Positions 50,134 through 59,937 of a DNA stretch of 64,000 nucleotides are shown in pieces. The notes under the pieces were generated by a model that had not been told where the DNA came from, searched no databases, and saw nothing but the letters and a program-made list of their open reading frames with translations. The translations under genes and the position numbers were made by a program. Position 1 is the first letter of the stretch. Every line of letters starts with the position of its first letter. This stretch comes from Hyphomicrobiaceae bacterium UBA7697 (GTDB lineage Bacteria; Pseudomonadota; Alphaproteobacteria; Rhizobiales; Methyloligellaceae), in assembly GCA_002482645.1 (NCBI GenBank), contig DLGJ01000008.1, positions 434,001 to 498,000 of the forward strand, written 5' to 3'.

Positions 50134-52030
50134 GTTCTTCGAGCACACGCTCGGCCAGGAGCTCGGGCGTGGACTCGCTCGTGCGCAGGTCGAGTTCGGG
50201 ATTTTCCGGCTCCTCGTAGCTCGAATCGATGCCCGTGAAGTTCTGGATCAGCCCGGCCCGCGCCTTGCGGTACAACCCCTTCGGGTCGCGCGCCTCGCAC
50301 ACGTCCAAAGGCGTATCGACGAAGATCTCGATGAACTCGCCCTCGCCCACCATCTCCCGCGCCATGCGGCGCTCGGAGCGGAACGGCGAGATGAACGACA
50401 CCATGACGATCAGGCCGGCGTCCACGAAGAGCCGTGCGGCCTCGGCCACGCGCCGGATGTTTTCCACCCGGTCGGCATCGGTGAAACCGAGATCCTTGTT
50501 GAGCCCGTGGCGCACATTGTCGCCGTCGAGCATATAGGTGTGGCGGCCAAGGGCATGCAGCCGCTTCTCGAGCGTATTGGCGATGGTGGACTTACCGGAG
50601 CCCGAAAGACCGGTGAACCAGAGCACGCACGGCTTCTGTCCCTTGAGGCCGGCGCGCGCGCCCTTGTCGACGAACAGTTCTTGCCATTTGACGTTCGTCG
50701 CCCGGCGCAGACCGAACTCGATCATCCCGGCCGCGACCGTCGCGTTGGTGAACCGGTCGATCAAAATGAAGCTGCCGGTCTCGGGATTGTCTCCATACGG
50801 ATCGAACATGAGCGGCTTGGTCATGCTGAGATTGCACAGACCGACCTCGTTCATCTCCAGCGTCTTGCCGGCGACGTGATCGAGATTGTCGACATTGAGC
50901 TTGTATTTCAAAGCCGAGACGGTCGCCGTCGCCGTCTGCGTACCGCAGCGGATCGTGTAGGACCGGCCCGGAAGCATCTCTTCCTCGTCGAACCAAATGA
51001 TCTTCGCCGCAAGCTGGTCGGCCACCGACGGCGCCGCCTCCGGCGTCGTGACGATTTCGCCGCGGCTTGCATCCACTTCCTCGGCGAAGGTCAGTGTAAT
51101 GGCATCGCCGTCCTGGGCCTCGTCGAGATCGCCGTCCGCCGTTACGATGCGCGCCACATGAACGCGCTTGCCCGACGGATGGATAACGACCTCCTCGCCC
51201 GGTTTGATCCGCCCGCACGCCACGGTGCCCGAAACGCCGCGGAAATCGAGATGCGGCCGGTTCACCCATTGCACCGGAAACCGGAACGGCCCCTCGACCG
51301 ATTTCCGTCCGACATCGACCGTTTCGAGATGACCCAGCAAGGTCGGTCCGTGATACCAGTGCATATGGGCGCTCGGCATCGTGACGTTGTCGCCCTTCAG
51401 CGCCGACACCGGTATGGGCGTGATGGAGTCGAACCCGAGCGGCACGGCGAACGTAACGAAATCCTCGCTGATCTCGTCGAAGCGTTCCTGGTCGAAATCG
51501 ATCAGGTCCATCTTGTTCACGGCAAGCGCGACTTTCTTGATGCCGAGCAGCGACAAGATGCAGGCGTGGCGGCGCGTCTGCGTGAGAACGCCCTGCCGCG
51601 CATCGATCAGCAACACGCCGAAATCGCAGTTGGAGGCTCCCGTCGCCATATTGCGCGTGTACTGAACATGGCCGGGCGTATCGGCCACGATGAACTTGCG
51701 CCGCGGCGTGGAGAAGTAGCGGTAGGCGACATCGATAGTGATGCCCTGCTCCCGCTCGGCCTGCAGCCCGTCGACGAGAAGCGACAGATCGATCTCCGTT
51801 CCACGGGTGGAATTGGGACGCTTGGATTCCCGTTCGACATTCTTCAGCTGGTCCTCGAACACGAGCTGAGAATCGTAAAGCAGACGGCCGATCAAGGTGC
51901 TCTTGCCGTCGTCCACGCTGCCGCAGGTCAGAAAGCGCAAGAGCCCCCGGTCCTCGTCGGCGACAAGACGGGCCGCAAGCCGCTCGCTGGCACTGTCGTT
52001 GGTGCCTTCGACAACACTGAGGCGTGCCAT
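50111..52030 (-). CDS. cysNC: Bifunctional sulfate adenylyltransferase subunit 1/adenylylsulfate kinase
   Basis: A 639-residue fusion. The CysN GTPase part (1 to about 440) has GSVDDGKSTLIGRLLYDSQ, DTPGHVQYTRNMATGAS and NKMDLID. The CysC kinase (about 460-639) has FTGLSGSGKSTIANTLE and SFISPFRSERRMAREM. With CysD it makes APS from sulfate and ATP, then PAPS. The stop of cysD overlaps its ATG by one base. Such fusions (NodQ-like) are usual in rhizobiales. Confidence 0.95.
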   Translation of the reverse strand: MARLSVVEGTNDSASERLAARLVADEDRGLLRFLTCGSVDDGKSTLIGRLLYDSQLVFEDQLKNVERESKRPNSTRGTEIDLSLLVDGLQAEREQGITIDVAYRYFSTPRRKFIVADTPGHVQYTRNMATGASNCDFGVLLIDARQGVLTQTRRHACILSLLGIKKVALAVNKMDLIDFDQERFDEISEDFVTFAVPLGFDSITPIPVSALKGDNVTMPSAHMHWYHGPTLLGHLETVDVGRKSVEGPFRFPVQWVNRPHLDFRGVSGTVACGRIKPGEEVVIHPSGKRVHVARIVTADGDLDEAQDGDAITLTFAEEVDASRGEIVTTPEAAPSVADQLAAKIIWFDEEEMLPGRSYTIRCGTQTATATVSALKYKLNVDNLDHVAGKTLEMNEVGLCNLSMTKPLMFDPYGDNPETGSFILIDRFTNATVAAGMIEFGLRRATNVKWQELFVDKGARAGLKGQKPCVLWFTGLSGSGKSTIANTLEKRLHALGRHTYMLDGDNVRHGLNKDLGFTDADRVENIRRVAEAARLFVDAGLIVMVSFISPFRSERRMAREMVGEGEFIEIFVDTPLDVCEARDPKGLYRKARAGLIQNFTGIDSSYEEPENPELDLRTSESTPELLAERVLEELRRRNVV

Positions 52031-52938
52031 TAGAAGTAGCCCTCCTGCTTCTTCTTCTCCATCGACCCCACTTGATCGTGGTCGATGACGCGCCCCTGCC
52101 GCTCCGAATGACGGGAGGCGATCAACTCTTCGATGATTTCCGGCAAGGTGGTGGCCTCGGACTCGATCGCCCCGGTGAGCGGATAGCAGCCCAGCGTACG
52201 GAAGCGCACTTTGCGCATTTCCGCCTGCTCGCCCTCTTCGAGCGGCAAACGGTGGTCGTCGACCATGATCAGCGTGCCGTCCCGTTCGATCACCGGCCGT
52301 TCCTTGGCGAAATAGAGCGGCACGACCGGAATGTCCTCCAGATAGATGTAGGTCCAGACGTCGAGTTCGGTCCAATTGGACAGCGGAAACACCCGCATGC
52401 TCTCGCCGGGATTGACCTTGGTGTTGGCCAGATGCCAAAGCTCCGGACGCTGACGTTTCGGGTCCCAGTTGTGCGAGGCGTTGCGGAACGAGAACACGCG
52501 CTCCTTGGCGCGCGACTTCTCCTCGTCCCGGCGCGCACCGCCGAAGGCCGCGTCGAAGCCGTATTTGGCAAAGGCCTGCTTCAGGGCTTCGGTCTTCATG
52601 ATGTCCGTATGCAGCGCGCTGCCATGGGTAATGGGCGAGATGCCGTTCCGGACCCCGTCCTCGTTGATATGCACCATGAGGTCGATGCCGAGACGTTTGG
52701 CTTCGGCATCCCGGAACGCGATCATCTCCCGGAACTTCCAGGTCGTATCCACATGGAGCAGCGGAAACGGCGGCTTGCCCGGATAGAACGCCTTCATGGC
52801 AAGATGCAGCAGCACCGCCGAGTCCTTGCCGATGGAATAGAGCATCACGGGATTACGGAACTCCGCCGCAACCTCGCGCATGATGTAGATGCTCTCCGCT
52901 TCGAGCTGGCGGAGATAAGACGATAGAACCTGCTTCAT
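52030..52938 (-). CDS. cysD: Sulfate adenylyltransferase subunit 2
   Basis: A 302-residue PP-loop ATPase: LRQLEAESIYIMREVAAEF, PVMLYSIGKDSAVLLHLAMK (SIGKDS motif), WKFREMIAFRD, FGGARRDEEKSRAKERVFSF. It activates sulfate with CysN. ATG at 52938 (MKQVLSSYLRQLE) is preferred since it falls 10 bases after the pssA stop; an upstream ATG at 52989 would overlap pssA. Confidence 0.95.
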   Translation of the reverse strand: MKQVLSSYLRQLEAESIYIMREVAAEFRNPVMLYSIGKDSAVLLHLAMKAFYPGKPPFPLLHVDTTWKFREMIAFRDAEAKRLGIDLMVHINEDGVRNGISPITHGSALHTDIMKTEALKQAFAKYGFDAAFGGARRDEEKSRAKERVFSFRNASHNWDPKRQRPELWHLANTKVNPGESMRVFPLSNWTELDVWTYIYLEDIPVVPLYFAKERPVIERDGTLIMVDDHRLPLEEGEQAEMRKVRFRTLGCYPLTGAIESEATTLPEIIEELIASRHSERQGRVIDHDQVGSMEKKKQEGYF

Positions 52939-52948
52939 GAATTCGTAC

Positions 52949-53821
52949 TCATACGTGCCGTTCCGGACCCGCTTGGCGGGCCGATCCATCGTTTGACGCC
53001 CCGGCCCCATTTTGAGCTTTGGCGTGCTCGTCGGCCCTCCGCTTCGCCAGAACGTAACGATAGGCGCTGACCGGTATTGACGCGAGATAGACCAAGGACC
53101 CCAGGAAAAGGGTGTGGGCTGGATAGGTCAAAAGCAAGGCCATGAAAAGCGCCGCGAGCACAAAAAGCGGCGGCACATATTCCCGGTGGATGCGTTGACC
53201 GAGCATCTTGATGGAGATCGTCGGCACGTTCGAGACCATCAGCAGCGCAATCGCGACCGTGTAGAGAAGGACCAGCGGCGTCAGGCTCGGCCAATGCAGC
53301 CCCAAATCCTGGGCATAGATGGGCAACAGCAGGATGAGGGCTCCGGCGGGCGCCGGTACGCCGACGAAGAAGGATTTCTTCCAGGCCGGCTGGTCTGTCT
53401 GATCGAGCGACACGTTGAACCGGGCCAAGCGCAGCGCCGAGCAGACCGCGAAGACGAGGACCGCGATCCAGCCCAAGCTCTTCAGATCCTCCAGGGACCA
53501 AATGAAAATGACGATGGCCGGGGCCACGCCGAAATTGACGAAGTCGGCCAGGCTGTCCAACTCCGCGCCGAAGCGCGTCGAGGCCTTCAACAGCCGCGCC
53601 ACATGACCGTCGATCCCGTCGAGAAACGCCGCGAACACAAGCGCCGCCACCGCCATGTCCCAGCGATGCTCGATTCCCATGCGGATCGCCGTCAGCCCCG
53701 CGCAAAGCCCAACCAGCGTGAAGATGTTCGGAACGAGGACGCGAATGGGGACCTGACCGCGCGCGAACACACGCGGGCGCCGTTTGCGGTCGTCACGTTC
53801 GGGATCGAAGGGAGGAAACAT
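52949..53821 (-). CDS. pssA: CDP-diacylglycerol--serine O-phosphatidyltransferase
   Basis: A 290-residue membrane enzyme of the CDP-alcohol phosphatidyltransferase superfamily. The signature is DGIDGHVARLLKASTRFGAE then LDSLADFVNFG (D-G-x2-A-R ... G-x3-D-x3-D, with the conserved aspartates). About seven membrane segments. ATG at 53821 (MFPPFDPERDD) is chosen because upstream codons run into psd. It makes phosphatidylserine, the substrate of psd. Confidence 0.92.
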   Translation of the reverse strand: MFPPFDPERDDRKRRPRVFARGQVPIRVLVPNIFTLVGLCAGLTAIRMGIEHRWDMAVAALVFAAFLDGIDGHVARLLKASTRFGAELDSLADFVNFGVAPAIVIFIWSLEDLKSLGWIAVLVFAVCSALRLARFNVSLDQTDQPAWKKSFFVGVPAPAGALILLLPIYAQDLGLHWPSLTPLVLLYTVAIALLMVSNVPTISIKMLGQRIHREYVPPLFVLAALFMALLLTYPAHTLFLGSLVYLASIPVSAYRYVLAKRRADEHAKAQNGAGASNDGSARQAGPERHV

Positions 53822-53828
53822 GGCGGAC

Positions 53829-54524
53829 CTAACGCCTCCCCTTCTCTGCGACCGCCAGCACCGTTTCTCCGGCAATCGCGGTCTGGCCGTGCTCGGCGAG
53901 CACATCCATGTCGGGCGGCAGGTAAAGGTCCACGCGGCTGCCGAAACGGATCAGGCCCATCCGCTGCCCCGCATCGAGGCTCGCACCGTCGCCGACAAAC
54001 GGCACGATGCGCCGCGCCACCAGCCCCGCGATCATCACCACGCCGATCTTCGCGCCGGACTTGGTTTCGATGACGAAGGCCTGCCGCTCGTTCTCCTCGC
54101 TCGCTTTGTCCAGCTCCGCGTTGATGAAGGCGCCCGGTACATAGGTGCTGTGAACGATCTTGCCGCCGGCCGGGGCGCGAACGATGTGCACGTCGAACAC
54201 GGATAGAAACACGGAAATGCGCGTCCGCGCCTCGGTCCCGAGTGCGAGTTCGCGCGGCGCCGTGACGTTCTCGACCACCGCGGACACCTTGCCGTCGGCC
54301 GAACTGACGACGAGCCCTGGCCGGTCCGGCGTCACGCGCTCCGGATCGCGAAAGAAATAGGCGCAGAAGATCGTGGCGATCGCGCAGAGCCATCCCAGCG
54401 CCGGCGCGAAGAGAAACAAAAGCAGCGTCGCGATCGCACCGCCGGCCACGAATTTGTAGCCGTCCGGGTGGATGGGCACGAACGCGTTCGTGATCGTATC
54501 AAGCAGGTTATGCCGGTCGTTCAT
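53829..54524 (-). CDS. psd: Phosphatidylserine decarboxylase (archaeal-type, pyruvoyl)
   Basis: A 231-residue proenzyme. One N-terminal membrane hairpin (FVAGGAIATLLLFLFAPALG), then FFRDPERVTP, DGKVSAVVEN, FLSVFDVHIVRAP and the self-cleavage site in RFGSRVDLYL, where the serine becomes the pyruvoyl group. It turns phosphatidylserine into phosphatidylethanolamine. Seven bases separate it from pssA. Confidence 0.92.
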   Translation of the reverse strand: MNDRHNLLDTITNAFVPIHPDGYKFVAGGAIATLLLFLFAPALGWLCAIATIFCAYFFRDPERVTPDRPGLVVSSADGKVSAVVENVTAPRELALGTEARTRISVFLSVFDVHIVRAPAGGKIVHSTYVPGAFINAELDKASEENERQAFVIETKSGAKIGVVMIAGLVARRIVPFVGDGASLDAGQRMGLIRFGSRVDLYLPPDMDVLAEHGQTAIAGETVLAVAEKGRR

Positions 54525-54544
54525 TCTTTCTCCCGTTGCAATCG

Positions 54545-56515
54545 CTAGCTCGACGCCAGAGCCTCGTCCTCAAGGCGGTCGCCGGCAAAATGCGGCGCGT
54601 TGCCGTCGTCGCCTCGTCTCTCTTCGCTCCGCTCTTCCTCTTCGCGCGCATGCGCCAGAATTTCGCGGGCCTCGTCGGCTTCACGCTGGCGTGCCCAAAG
54701 GCTGGCGTAAAGACCGTTCTTGTCGAGAAGTTCGGTATGGCGTCCCTGCTCCACGATGCGTCCATTCTCGAGCACGATGATGTTGTCCGCATGCACGACC
54801 GTGGACAAGCGATGCGCGATGACGAGACTCGTCCTGTCGCGGGCCACCTGCTCGAGCGCATCCTGAATCTCTTTCTCCGTGTGGCTGTCGAGTGCGGACG
54901 TGGCCTCGTCGAGCATCAGGATCGGCGGTGCCTTCAATATAGTCCGCGCGATGGCCACGCGCTGCTTCTCGCCGCCGGACAGTTTCAGCCCGCGTTCGCC
55001 GACAAGCGAGTCGTATCCTTGCGGCAGCGCCATGATGAAATCGTGGATCTGCGCCATGCGCGCGGCGTCGCGCACCTCCGCCTCGGTCGCGCCGGGGCGG
55101 CCGTAGCGAATGTTGTATTCGATGGTGTCGTTGAACAGCACCGTGTCTTGCGGAACCATGCCGATGGCCGCGCGCAGCGACGTCTGAGTCACGTCCTCGA
55201 TATTCTGTCCGTCGATCGTGACCTCGCCGCCGTTCACTTCGTAGAAGCGGAACAGGATGCGCGAGATCGTCGACTTGCCCGCGCCCGAAGGTCCGACAAT
55301 GGCGACCATCTTTCCGGCCGGCACCTCGAACGACACGTCCTTGAGGATCGGCCGGCCCGGATCGTAGGCGAAGGACACGGTCTTGAACGCAATCGTGCCG
55401 CTCTCGACCTCGAGCGGCCTCGCCCCGGGACGGTCCACGATCTCCGCGGGCTCGTGCAACAGCGCGAACATGGTCTCCATGTCGATCAGCCCTTGTTTGA
55501 TCTCGCGATACACCATGCCCATGAAATTCAGCGGCATGAAGAGCTGAATGAGAATGGCGTTGATCATCACGAAGTCGCCGACGGTGAGCACGCCCATGGA
55601 CACATCGCGCGCCGCGAGCAGCATGCAGGCCACCATGCCGGTGCTGAAGATCACGGCCTGGCCGGAGTTGAGGACGCCAAGCGTCGTGAACGTGCGAACC
55701 GCCGCCTTCTCGTAACGCGCCATGGACTCGTCGAAGCGCCGCGCCTCCAGTTCCTCGTTGCCGAAATATTTGACGGTCTCGAAATTGAGCAAGCTGTCGA
55801 CGGCCTTGGAGTTCGCCTCCGTATCGCTCTCGTTCATGTCGCGGCGAATGGCGATCCGCTTCTCCGTGGCGAAAAAGGTGAACCACACATAGGCGACGAC
55901 CATGACGAAGATCACCGCGACATAGACCCAGCCGAAATACCAGGCGACGAGCCCGGCGATCATGACGAGCTCGATGGCCGTCGGGATCATGTTCAGGACC
56001 GCCATGCGCAGGATCGTGTCGACGCCGTTGACGCCGCGCTCGATCACCCGGTTCAGACCGCCGGTGCGCCGCTCGAGATGGAACCGCAAGGACAAGCTAT
56101 GCAAATGGCGGAATGTGCGATTGGCCAGCTGGCGCACGGCGTTCTGCGTAACGACCGTGAAGATCGCGTCGCGCAACTGCGCGAACAGCACCATGAGGAT
56201 GCGTCCGACGCCATAGGCGACGATGAGCATGATGGGTACGACGGCGAGACCAAACATGGTGTTGCCGGCGCCGCCGGCGGCCCCGGCCCCGGTCTCGCCG
56301 GTCAGATAATCGACGGCGTTCTTGTAGGCGATCGGAACCGCCAGCGTGATCGCCTTGGCGAGAACCAGCGCAATGAAGGCCAGCACGACGCGGGTATGCA
56401 GATCCGGCCGCCCCGTCTGCCAGACATAGGGCAGCAGCTCCCGCAGGACGGAGACCTGGCCGGCCCTTCCGGATAGCAGCGCGTCGCTGGTCGATTGCGG
56501 CAGTCGGTCTCTCAT
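54545..56515 (-). CDS. Atm1/HMT1-type ABC transporter (fused permease-ATPase)
   Basis: About 656 residues from ATG at 56515 (an ATG at 56557 is possible). Six-helix membrane domain (about 40-330) with VGDFVMINAILIQLFMPLNF typical of Atm1-like exporters. The nucleotide-binding domain has GPSGAGKST, LSGGEKQR, ILMLDEATSALD and IAHRLSTV. Relatives export glutathione-linked or sulfur-containing compounds or heavy-metal conjugates. Twenty bases separate it from psd, so it may share that transcript. Confidence 0.88.
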   Translation of the reverse strand: MRDRLPQSTSDALLSGRAGQVSVLRELLPYVWQTGRPDLHTRVVLAFIALVLAKAITLAVPIAYKNAVDYLTGETGAGAAGGAGNTMFGLAVVPIMLIVAYGVGRILMVLFAQLRDAIFTVVTQNAVRQLANRTFRHLHSLSLRFHLERRTGGLNRVIERGVNGVDTILRMAVLNMIPTAIELVMIAGLVAWYFGWVYVAVIFVMVVAYVWFTFFATEKRIAIRRDMNESDTEANSKAVDSLLNFETVKYFGNEELEARRFDESMARYEKAAVRTFTTLGVLNSGQAVIFSTGMVACMLLAARDVSMGVLTVGDFVMINAILIQLFMPLNFMGMVYREIKQGLIDMETMFALLHEPAEIVDRPGARPLEVESGTIAFKTVSFAYDPGRPILKDVSFEVPAGKMVAIVGPSGAGKSTISRILFRFYEVNGGEVTIDGQNIEDVTQTSLRAAIGMVPQDTVLFNDTIEYNIRYGRPGATEAEVRDAARMAQIHDFIMALPQGYDSLVGERGLKLSGGEKQRVAIARTILKAPPILMLDEATSALDSHTEKEIQDALEQVARDRTSLVIAHRLSTVVHADNIIVLENGRIVEQGRHTELLDKNGLYASLWARQREADEAREILAHAREEEERSEERRGDDGNAPHFAGDRLEDEALASS

Positions 56516-56557
56516 AAAAGTTATTTCTTTCAGAGCACTAGCGTGCGCGGCGGTCAT

Positions 56558-56868
56558 GCTCGCACAGGCCGGAGACTCAAACGGCGCCGGGCCGGCGAAA
56601 AGTGCAAATCGACCTGCGGCGCATCGGAAAAGGGGCAGCCTTCATGGCCGCCCCCTCCATGCCCATCGATATAGCCTGCGGCGGCTCCAGCGCCAAGTGT
56701 GCCCAGCTCCAAGTGTGCTCAGCTCCAAGTGTGCTCAGCTCCAAGTGTGCCCAGCTCCAAGTGTGCTCAGCTCCAAGTGTGCCCAGCTGAAGTGCGCCCA
56801 GATCGAGCGCGCCCGGCCTGGCCGCGGGGCCGCCTAGGCGCGAGACCAAGCCGTCGCGCCTGGCCCGG
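56558..56868. other. 311-base intergenic region holding a tandem repeat
   Basis: Apart from the 16-bp repeat at 56693-56803 there is no coding signal; the repeat period is not a multiple of three, so it is unlikely to be translated. Confidence 0.5.
56693..56803. repeat. 16-bp tandem repeat, six near-identical copies plus one degenerate
   Basis: CCAAGTGTGCYCAGCT repeats head-to-tail at 56693, 56709, 56725, 56741, 56757 and 56773, differing only at one C/T position (order C, T, T, C, T, C). A degenerate unit follows to 56803. Likely a variable-number tandem repeat. Confidence 0.92.
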
Positions 56869-57327
56869 TCAGTGCCGTCCGGCAGGCGGCGCGGCGAGCT
56901 GCTCGGGGCTCGGAGGCGACAGAGACATGCTGAACATCGCGGTCGCGGACGGCATATTGGTGGTCTCGTCGATTTGCTGAACGCGAACCGAATGCACGGT
57001 GTCGTCAAGCGCGACCTTGTCCTCGACGCTCCACGTCCCGTCATCCGTGGCCGCGGTGACCGTCGCGAAAGGCTTGCCGTCCACGAGGATATGGACGTCC
57101 TTGCCGGGAATAGCGTTGCCCGACATCTTCAGGGTGCCCGGACCGTCCTCGGCCTTCTGGTAATCGACGACCTTCACGTGAATGGGCGATTTGTGACTCG
57201 GCGACGACGCCTCTCCAACCACGTCCGCCTTCGCGTCCGCATCCTCGGTGAACGCTGGCACACCGTGAGACACACTCACAAGAATGGCGATCGCCACCAT
57301 CCCAGCCAAACGCATACAGACCTTCAT
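56869..57327 (-). CDS. Secreted protein with Ig-like beta-sandwich domain
   Basis: About 152 residues from ATG at 57327. Signal peptide (MKVCMRLAGMVAIAILVSVS) then a spacer and an Ig-like region (PGTLKMSGNAIPGKDVHILV, then KPFATVTAATDDGTWSVEDK, with the G-x-A-x-P-G turn of bacterial Ig domains). A proline-rich end follows. Function unknown; probably periplasmic or surface-located. Confidence 0.65.
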   Translation of the reverse strand: MKVCMRLAGMVAIAILVSVSHGVPAFTEDADAKADVVGEASSPSHKSPIHVKVVDYQKAEDGPGTLKMSGNAIPGKDVHILVDGKPFATVTAATDDGTWSVEDKVALDDTVHSVRVQQIDETTNMPSATAMFSMSLSPPSPEQLAAPPAGRH

Positions 57328-57573
57328 CTCGATCAATTCCTCGTTCAATGGGGTTTCTTCTTTGAGGTTGCGGCGCGGCAGCCGCTAAGCGCTTCGAGAT
57401 CCGAAGCTGTTTGCAGTGCCGCCAACCGGCTGGGGCGAACCCTACCCAATCGTTCGCGCCTCTGCCACACCGATCGGCACACCCCCCCCAAACCATCGGG
57501 TTTCTTGACGATTCGCGAAGCCCGATGCCAGATGCACGAACGACTAAAAGGGCTTACGAATTCAGGAGTGTCC

Positions 57574-58188
57574 ATGACCGGAAGCCGGGCAAACGTCGAA
57601 ACCGTCTGCGTCTATTGCGGATCTGGCGCGGGGAAGAACCATGCCTTCGCCGAGGCCGCGCGCAGGCTCGGCGAGAGCTTCGCGGCCGCCGGTACGCGGC
57701 TCGTCTATGGCGGCGGGGATCTGGGACTGATGGGTATCGTCGCCCGCGCGGTCCTGGAGAACGGGGGCGAGGTCACGGGCATCATGCCCGCGTTCCTCCA
57801 CAACCGCGAACGCATGCTGAAGGACGTGAGCGAACTCGTGATCGTGGACTCGATGCACGAGCGCAAACATCTGATGTTCGAGCGTTCGGACGCGTTCGTG
57901 GCGCTGCCCGGCGGGCTCGGCACGCTGGAAGAGTTCGTCGAACAGCTCACCTGGTCGCAGCTCGGCCGGCATCACAAACCGATCGTGCTCGTCAACATCG
58001 ACGGTTTCTGGGACCCGCTGCTCGAACTCTTCGACAAAATGAAGAGTCACAGTTTCATCCGTTCGGGCTTCGAGCTCAAGATGATCGTGGCCGAGAGCAC
58101 GGACGAGGTTCTGCCCGTCATCGAGCGCGCGCTCGCCGGACTCGAAACGGTGCCGCGAGCCGACACCGAAGCCATGGAGAAGCTCTAG
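57574..58188 (+). CDS. LOG-family protein (TIGR00730)
   Basis: A 204-residue Rossmann-like protein: VETVCVYCGSGAGKNHAF, RLVYGGGDLGLMG, DSMHERKHLMFERSDAFVAL and the family motif PGGLGTLEEFVEQLTW. Members cleave nucleoside 5'-monophosphates such as cytokinin ribotides. ATG at 57574 is preceded by AGGAG. Faces the convergent cimA. Confidence 0.92.
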   Translation: MTGSRANVETVCVYCGSGAGKNHAFAEAARRLGESFAAAGTRLVYGGGDLGLMGIVARAVLENGGEVTGIMPAFLHNRERMLKDVSELVIVDSMHERKHLMFERSDAFVALPGGLGTLEEFVEQLTWSQLGRHHKPIVLVNIDGFWDPLLELFDKMKSHSFIRSGFELKMIVAESTDEVLPVIERALAGLETVPRADTEAMEKL

Positions 58189-58212
58189 GACGCGGCGGGC
58201 GCCACGTGCGCG

Positions 58213-59811
58213 CTACGGCGCGGGCGCGCGGTCCCGGATCAGCTTGTAGTTGATCGAGTCCAGCAACGCCTCGAACGAGGCATCGACGATGTTCGGAGAA
58301 ACGCCAACCGTAAACCAGCGCCGGCCCTCGCCGTCCCGGCTCTCGACCAGCACGCGCGTCACCGCGTCCGTTCCACCCGTCAGGATACGGACCTTATAGT
58401 CCACGAGCTTCAGATCGTCGATGTAGCTCTGATACGGCCCGAGATCCTTGCGGAGCGCATTGTCGAGCGCATTGACCGGACCGTTGCCTTCGCCGACGGA
58501 CATGACGGTATTGCCGTCGATCGTGACCTTGACCGTCGCCTCCGACACCGTGACCAGCTCGCCCAATGCGTTGTGCCGCCGTTCGACCATCACGCGGAAC
58601 GAGTCGACGTCGAAGAACTTGGGAACCGTGTCCAGCATACGCCGCGCCAGAAGCTCGAACGACGCCTCGGCCGCTTCGTAAGCATACCCGGCGGCCTCGC
58701 GGTCCTTGACCTGACTCACCAGACGCAGGACACGAGGATCGTCCTTGTCCACGGACAGACCGATGCTCTTGAGCTGCGCGAGGATATTCGAGCGTCCGCC
58801 CTGGTCCGACACGAGAAGCTTGCGCGCGTTGCCGACCGCCTCCGGCGGAACATGCTCGTAGGTTCGCGGGTCCTTCTGCACGGCGGAAACATGGATTCCG
58901 CCCTTGTGAGCGAACGCCGCCTCGCCGACATAGGGCGCGTGGCGGTTGGGCGCGCGGTTCAACATCTCGTCGAGGACCCGGGACGCATGAGTGAGCGTGC
59001 TCAACATGTCCGGCGTGATCCTGGTCTCGAAGCGATCCGCGTAGCCATCCTTGAGGAGCAGGGTCGGCACGATCGAGGTCAAATTCGCATTTCCGCAGCG
59101 CTCGCCGAGGCCGTTCAGCGTGCCTTGGATTTGACGCGCGCCCGCCCGAACCGCCGCGAGCGAATTCGCAACGCCGTTATCCGTGTCGTTATGGGCATGA
59201 ATGCCGACGTGATCGCCGGGGATGTGTTTCACCACCTCGGTGACGATGGCCTCGACGTCCTCCGGCAGCGTGCCGCCATTGGTGTCGCACAGCACGACCC
59301 AGCGGGCCCCGGCATCGTACGCAGCCTTGGCGCAGGCGAACGCGTAACCGGGATTGGCCTTGTAGCCGTCGAAGAAATGCTCGCAGTCCAGCATGGCTTC
59401 CTTGCCGGATGCGACGACCGCCTCGATGGACTCCTTGATGCCGGCAAGATTTTCTTCCGGCGTGATGCCGAGCGCGACGTCGACGTGGAAGTCCCAGGTC
59501 TTGCCGACGAGGCAGATCGTATCGGCGTTCGCGGCAAGCAACGCCTGGAACCCCGGATCGTTCGAGATCGACCGGCCGGGCCGCTTGGTCATGCCGAAGG
59601 CAGCGACTTTCGTACCGAGCTTACGGTTCTCCGAGAAGAGTTCCGTGTCGATGGGATTGGCGCCGGGATATCCGGCCTCGACATAGTCGATCCCGAGCCC
59701 GTCGAGTTGCTCGGCGATCAGCAGCTTGTCCTCGAGCGAGAAGTCGACGCCATGGGTCTGGGCCCCGTCCCGCAAGGTCGTGTCGTACAGATAGAGCGTT
59801 TCGCGCGTCAT
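58213..59811 (-). CDS. cimA: (R)-citramalate synthase
   Basis: A 532-residue DRE-TIM enzyme: YLYDTTLRDGAQTHGVDFSL, DYVEAGYPGANP, HVGIHAHNDTDNGVANSLAA, NGLGERCGNANL, and a C-terminal regulatory domain (ELVTVSEATVKVTIDGNTVM). It condenses pyruvate and acetyl-CoA to citramalate on the way to isoleucine; the length and C-terminal domain fit the CimA/LeuA2 class rather than LeuA. It follows the 40-aa membrane protein by three bases. Confidence 0.93.
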   Translation of the reverse strand: MTRETLYLYDTTLRDGAQTHGVDFSLEDKLLIAEQLDGLGIDYVEAGYPGANPIDTELFSENRKLGTKVAAFGMTKRPGRSISNDPGFQALLAANADTICLVGKTWDFHVDVALGITPEENLAGIKESIEAVVASGKEAMLDCEHFFDGYKANPGYAFACAKAAYDAGARWVVLCDTNGGTLPEDVEAIVTEVVKHIPGDHVGIHAHNDTDNGVANSLAAVRAGARQIQGTLNGLGERCGNANLTSIVPTLLLKDGYADRFETRITPDMLSTLTHASRVLDEMLNRAPNRHAPYVGEAAFAHKGGIHVSAVQKDPRTYEHVPPEAVGNARKLLVSDQGGRSNILAQLKSIGLSVDKDDPRVLRLVSQVKDREAAGYAYEAAEASFELLARRMLDTVPKFFDVDSFRVMVERRHNALGELVTVSEATVKVTIDGNTVMSVGEGNGPVNALDNALRKDLGPYQSYIDDLKLVDYKVRILTGGTDAVTRVLVESRDGEGRRWFTVGVSPNIVDASFEALLDSINYKLIRDRAPAP

Positions 59812-59814
59812 GAC

Positions 59815-59937
59815 CTAAACCACATCGAAGAAAAATCGTAAGACGAGTAGCACCGCCAGTACGAGCACCGCGATCTTGATGACGAGATAGATCCACCGGG
59901 ACCCCTTGAACGGCGCATCTTTCAGAAAGTCGCTCAT
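59815..59937 (-). CDS. 40-aa single-pass membrane protein
   Basis: MSDFLKDAPFKGSRWIYLVI... with one helix (LVIKIAVLVLAVLLVLRFFF). The ATG overlaps the stop of the GNAT gene (ATGA) and the stop lies three bases before the cimA start, so it is translationally coupled on both sides. Function unknown; too small to assign but context argues it is real. Confidence 0.65.
   Translation of the reverse strand: MSDFLKDAPFKGSRWIYLVIKIAVLVLAVLLVLRFFFDVV

Noticed and set aside
56577..57044. Frames reading through the 16-bp repeat
   Set aside because: The period is not divisible by three, so every frame gives a different degenerate peptide; no gene is supported.
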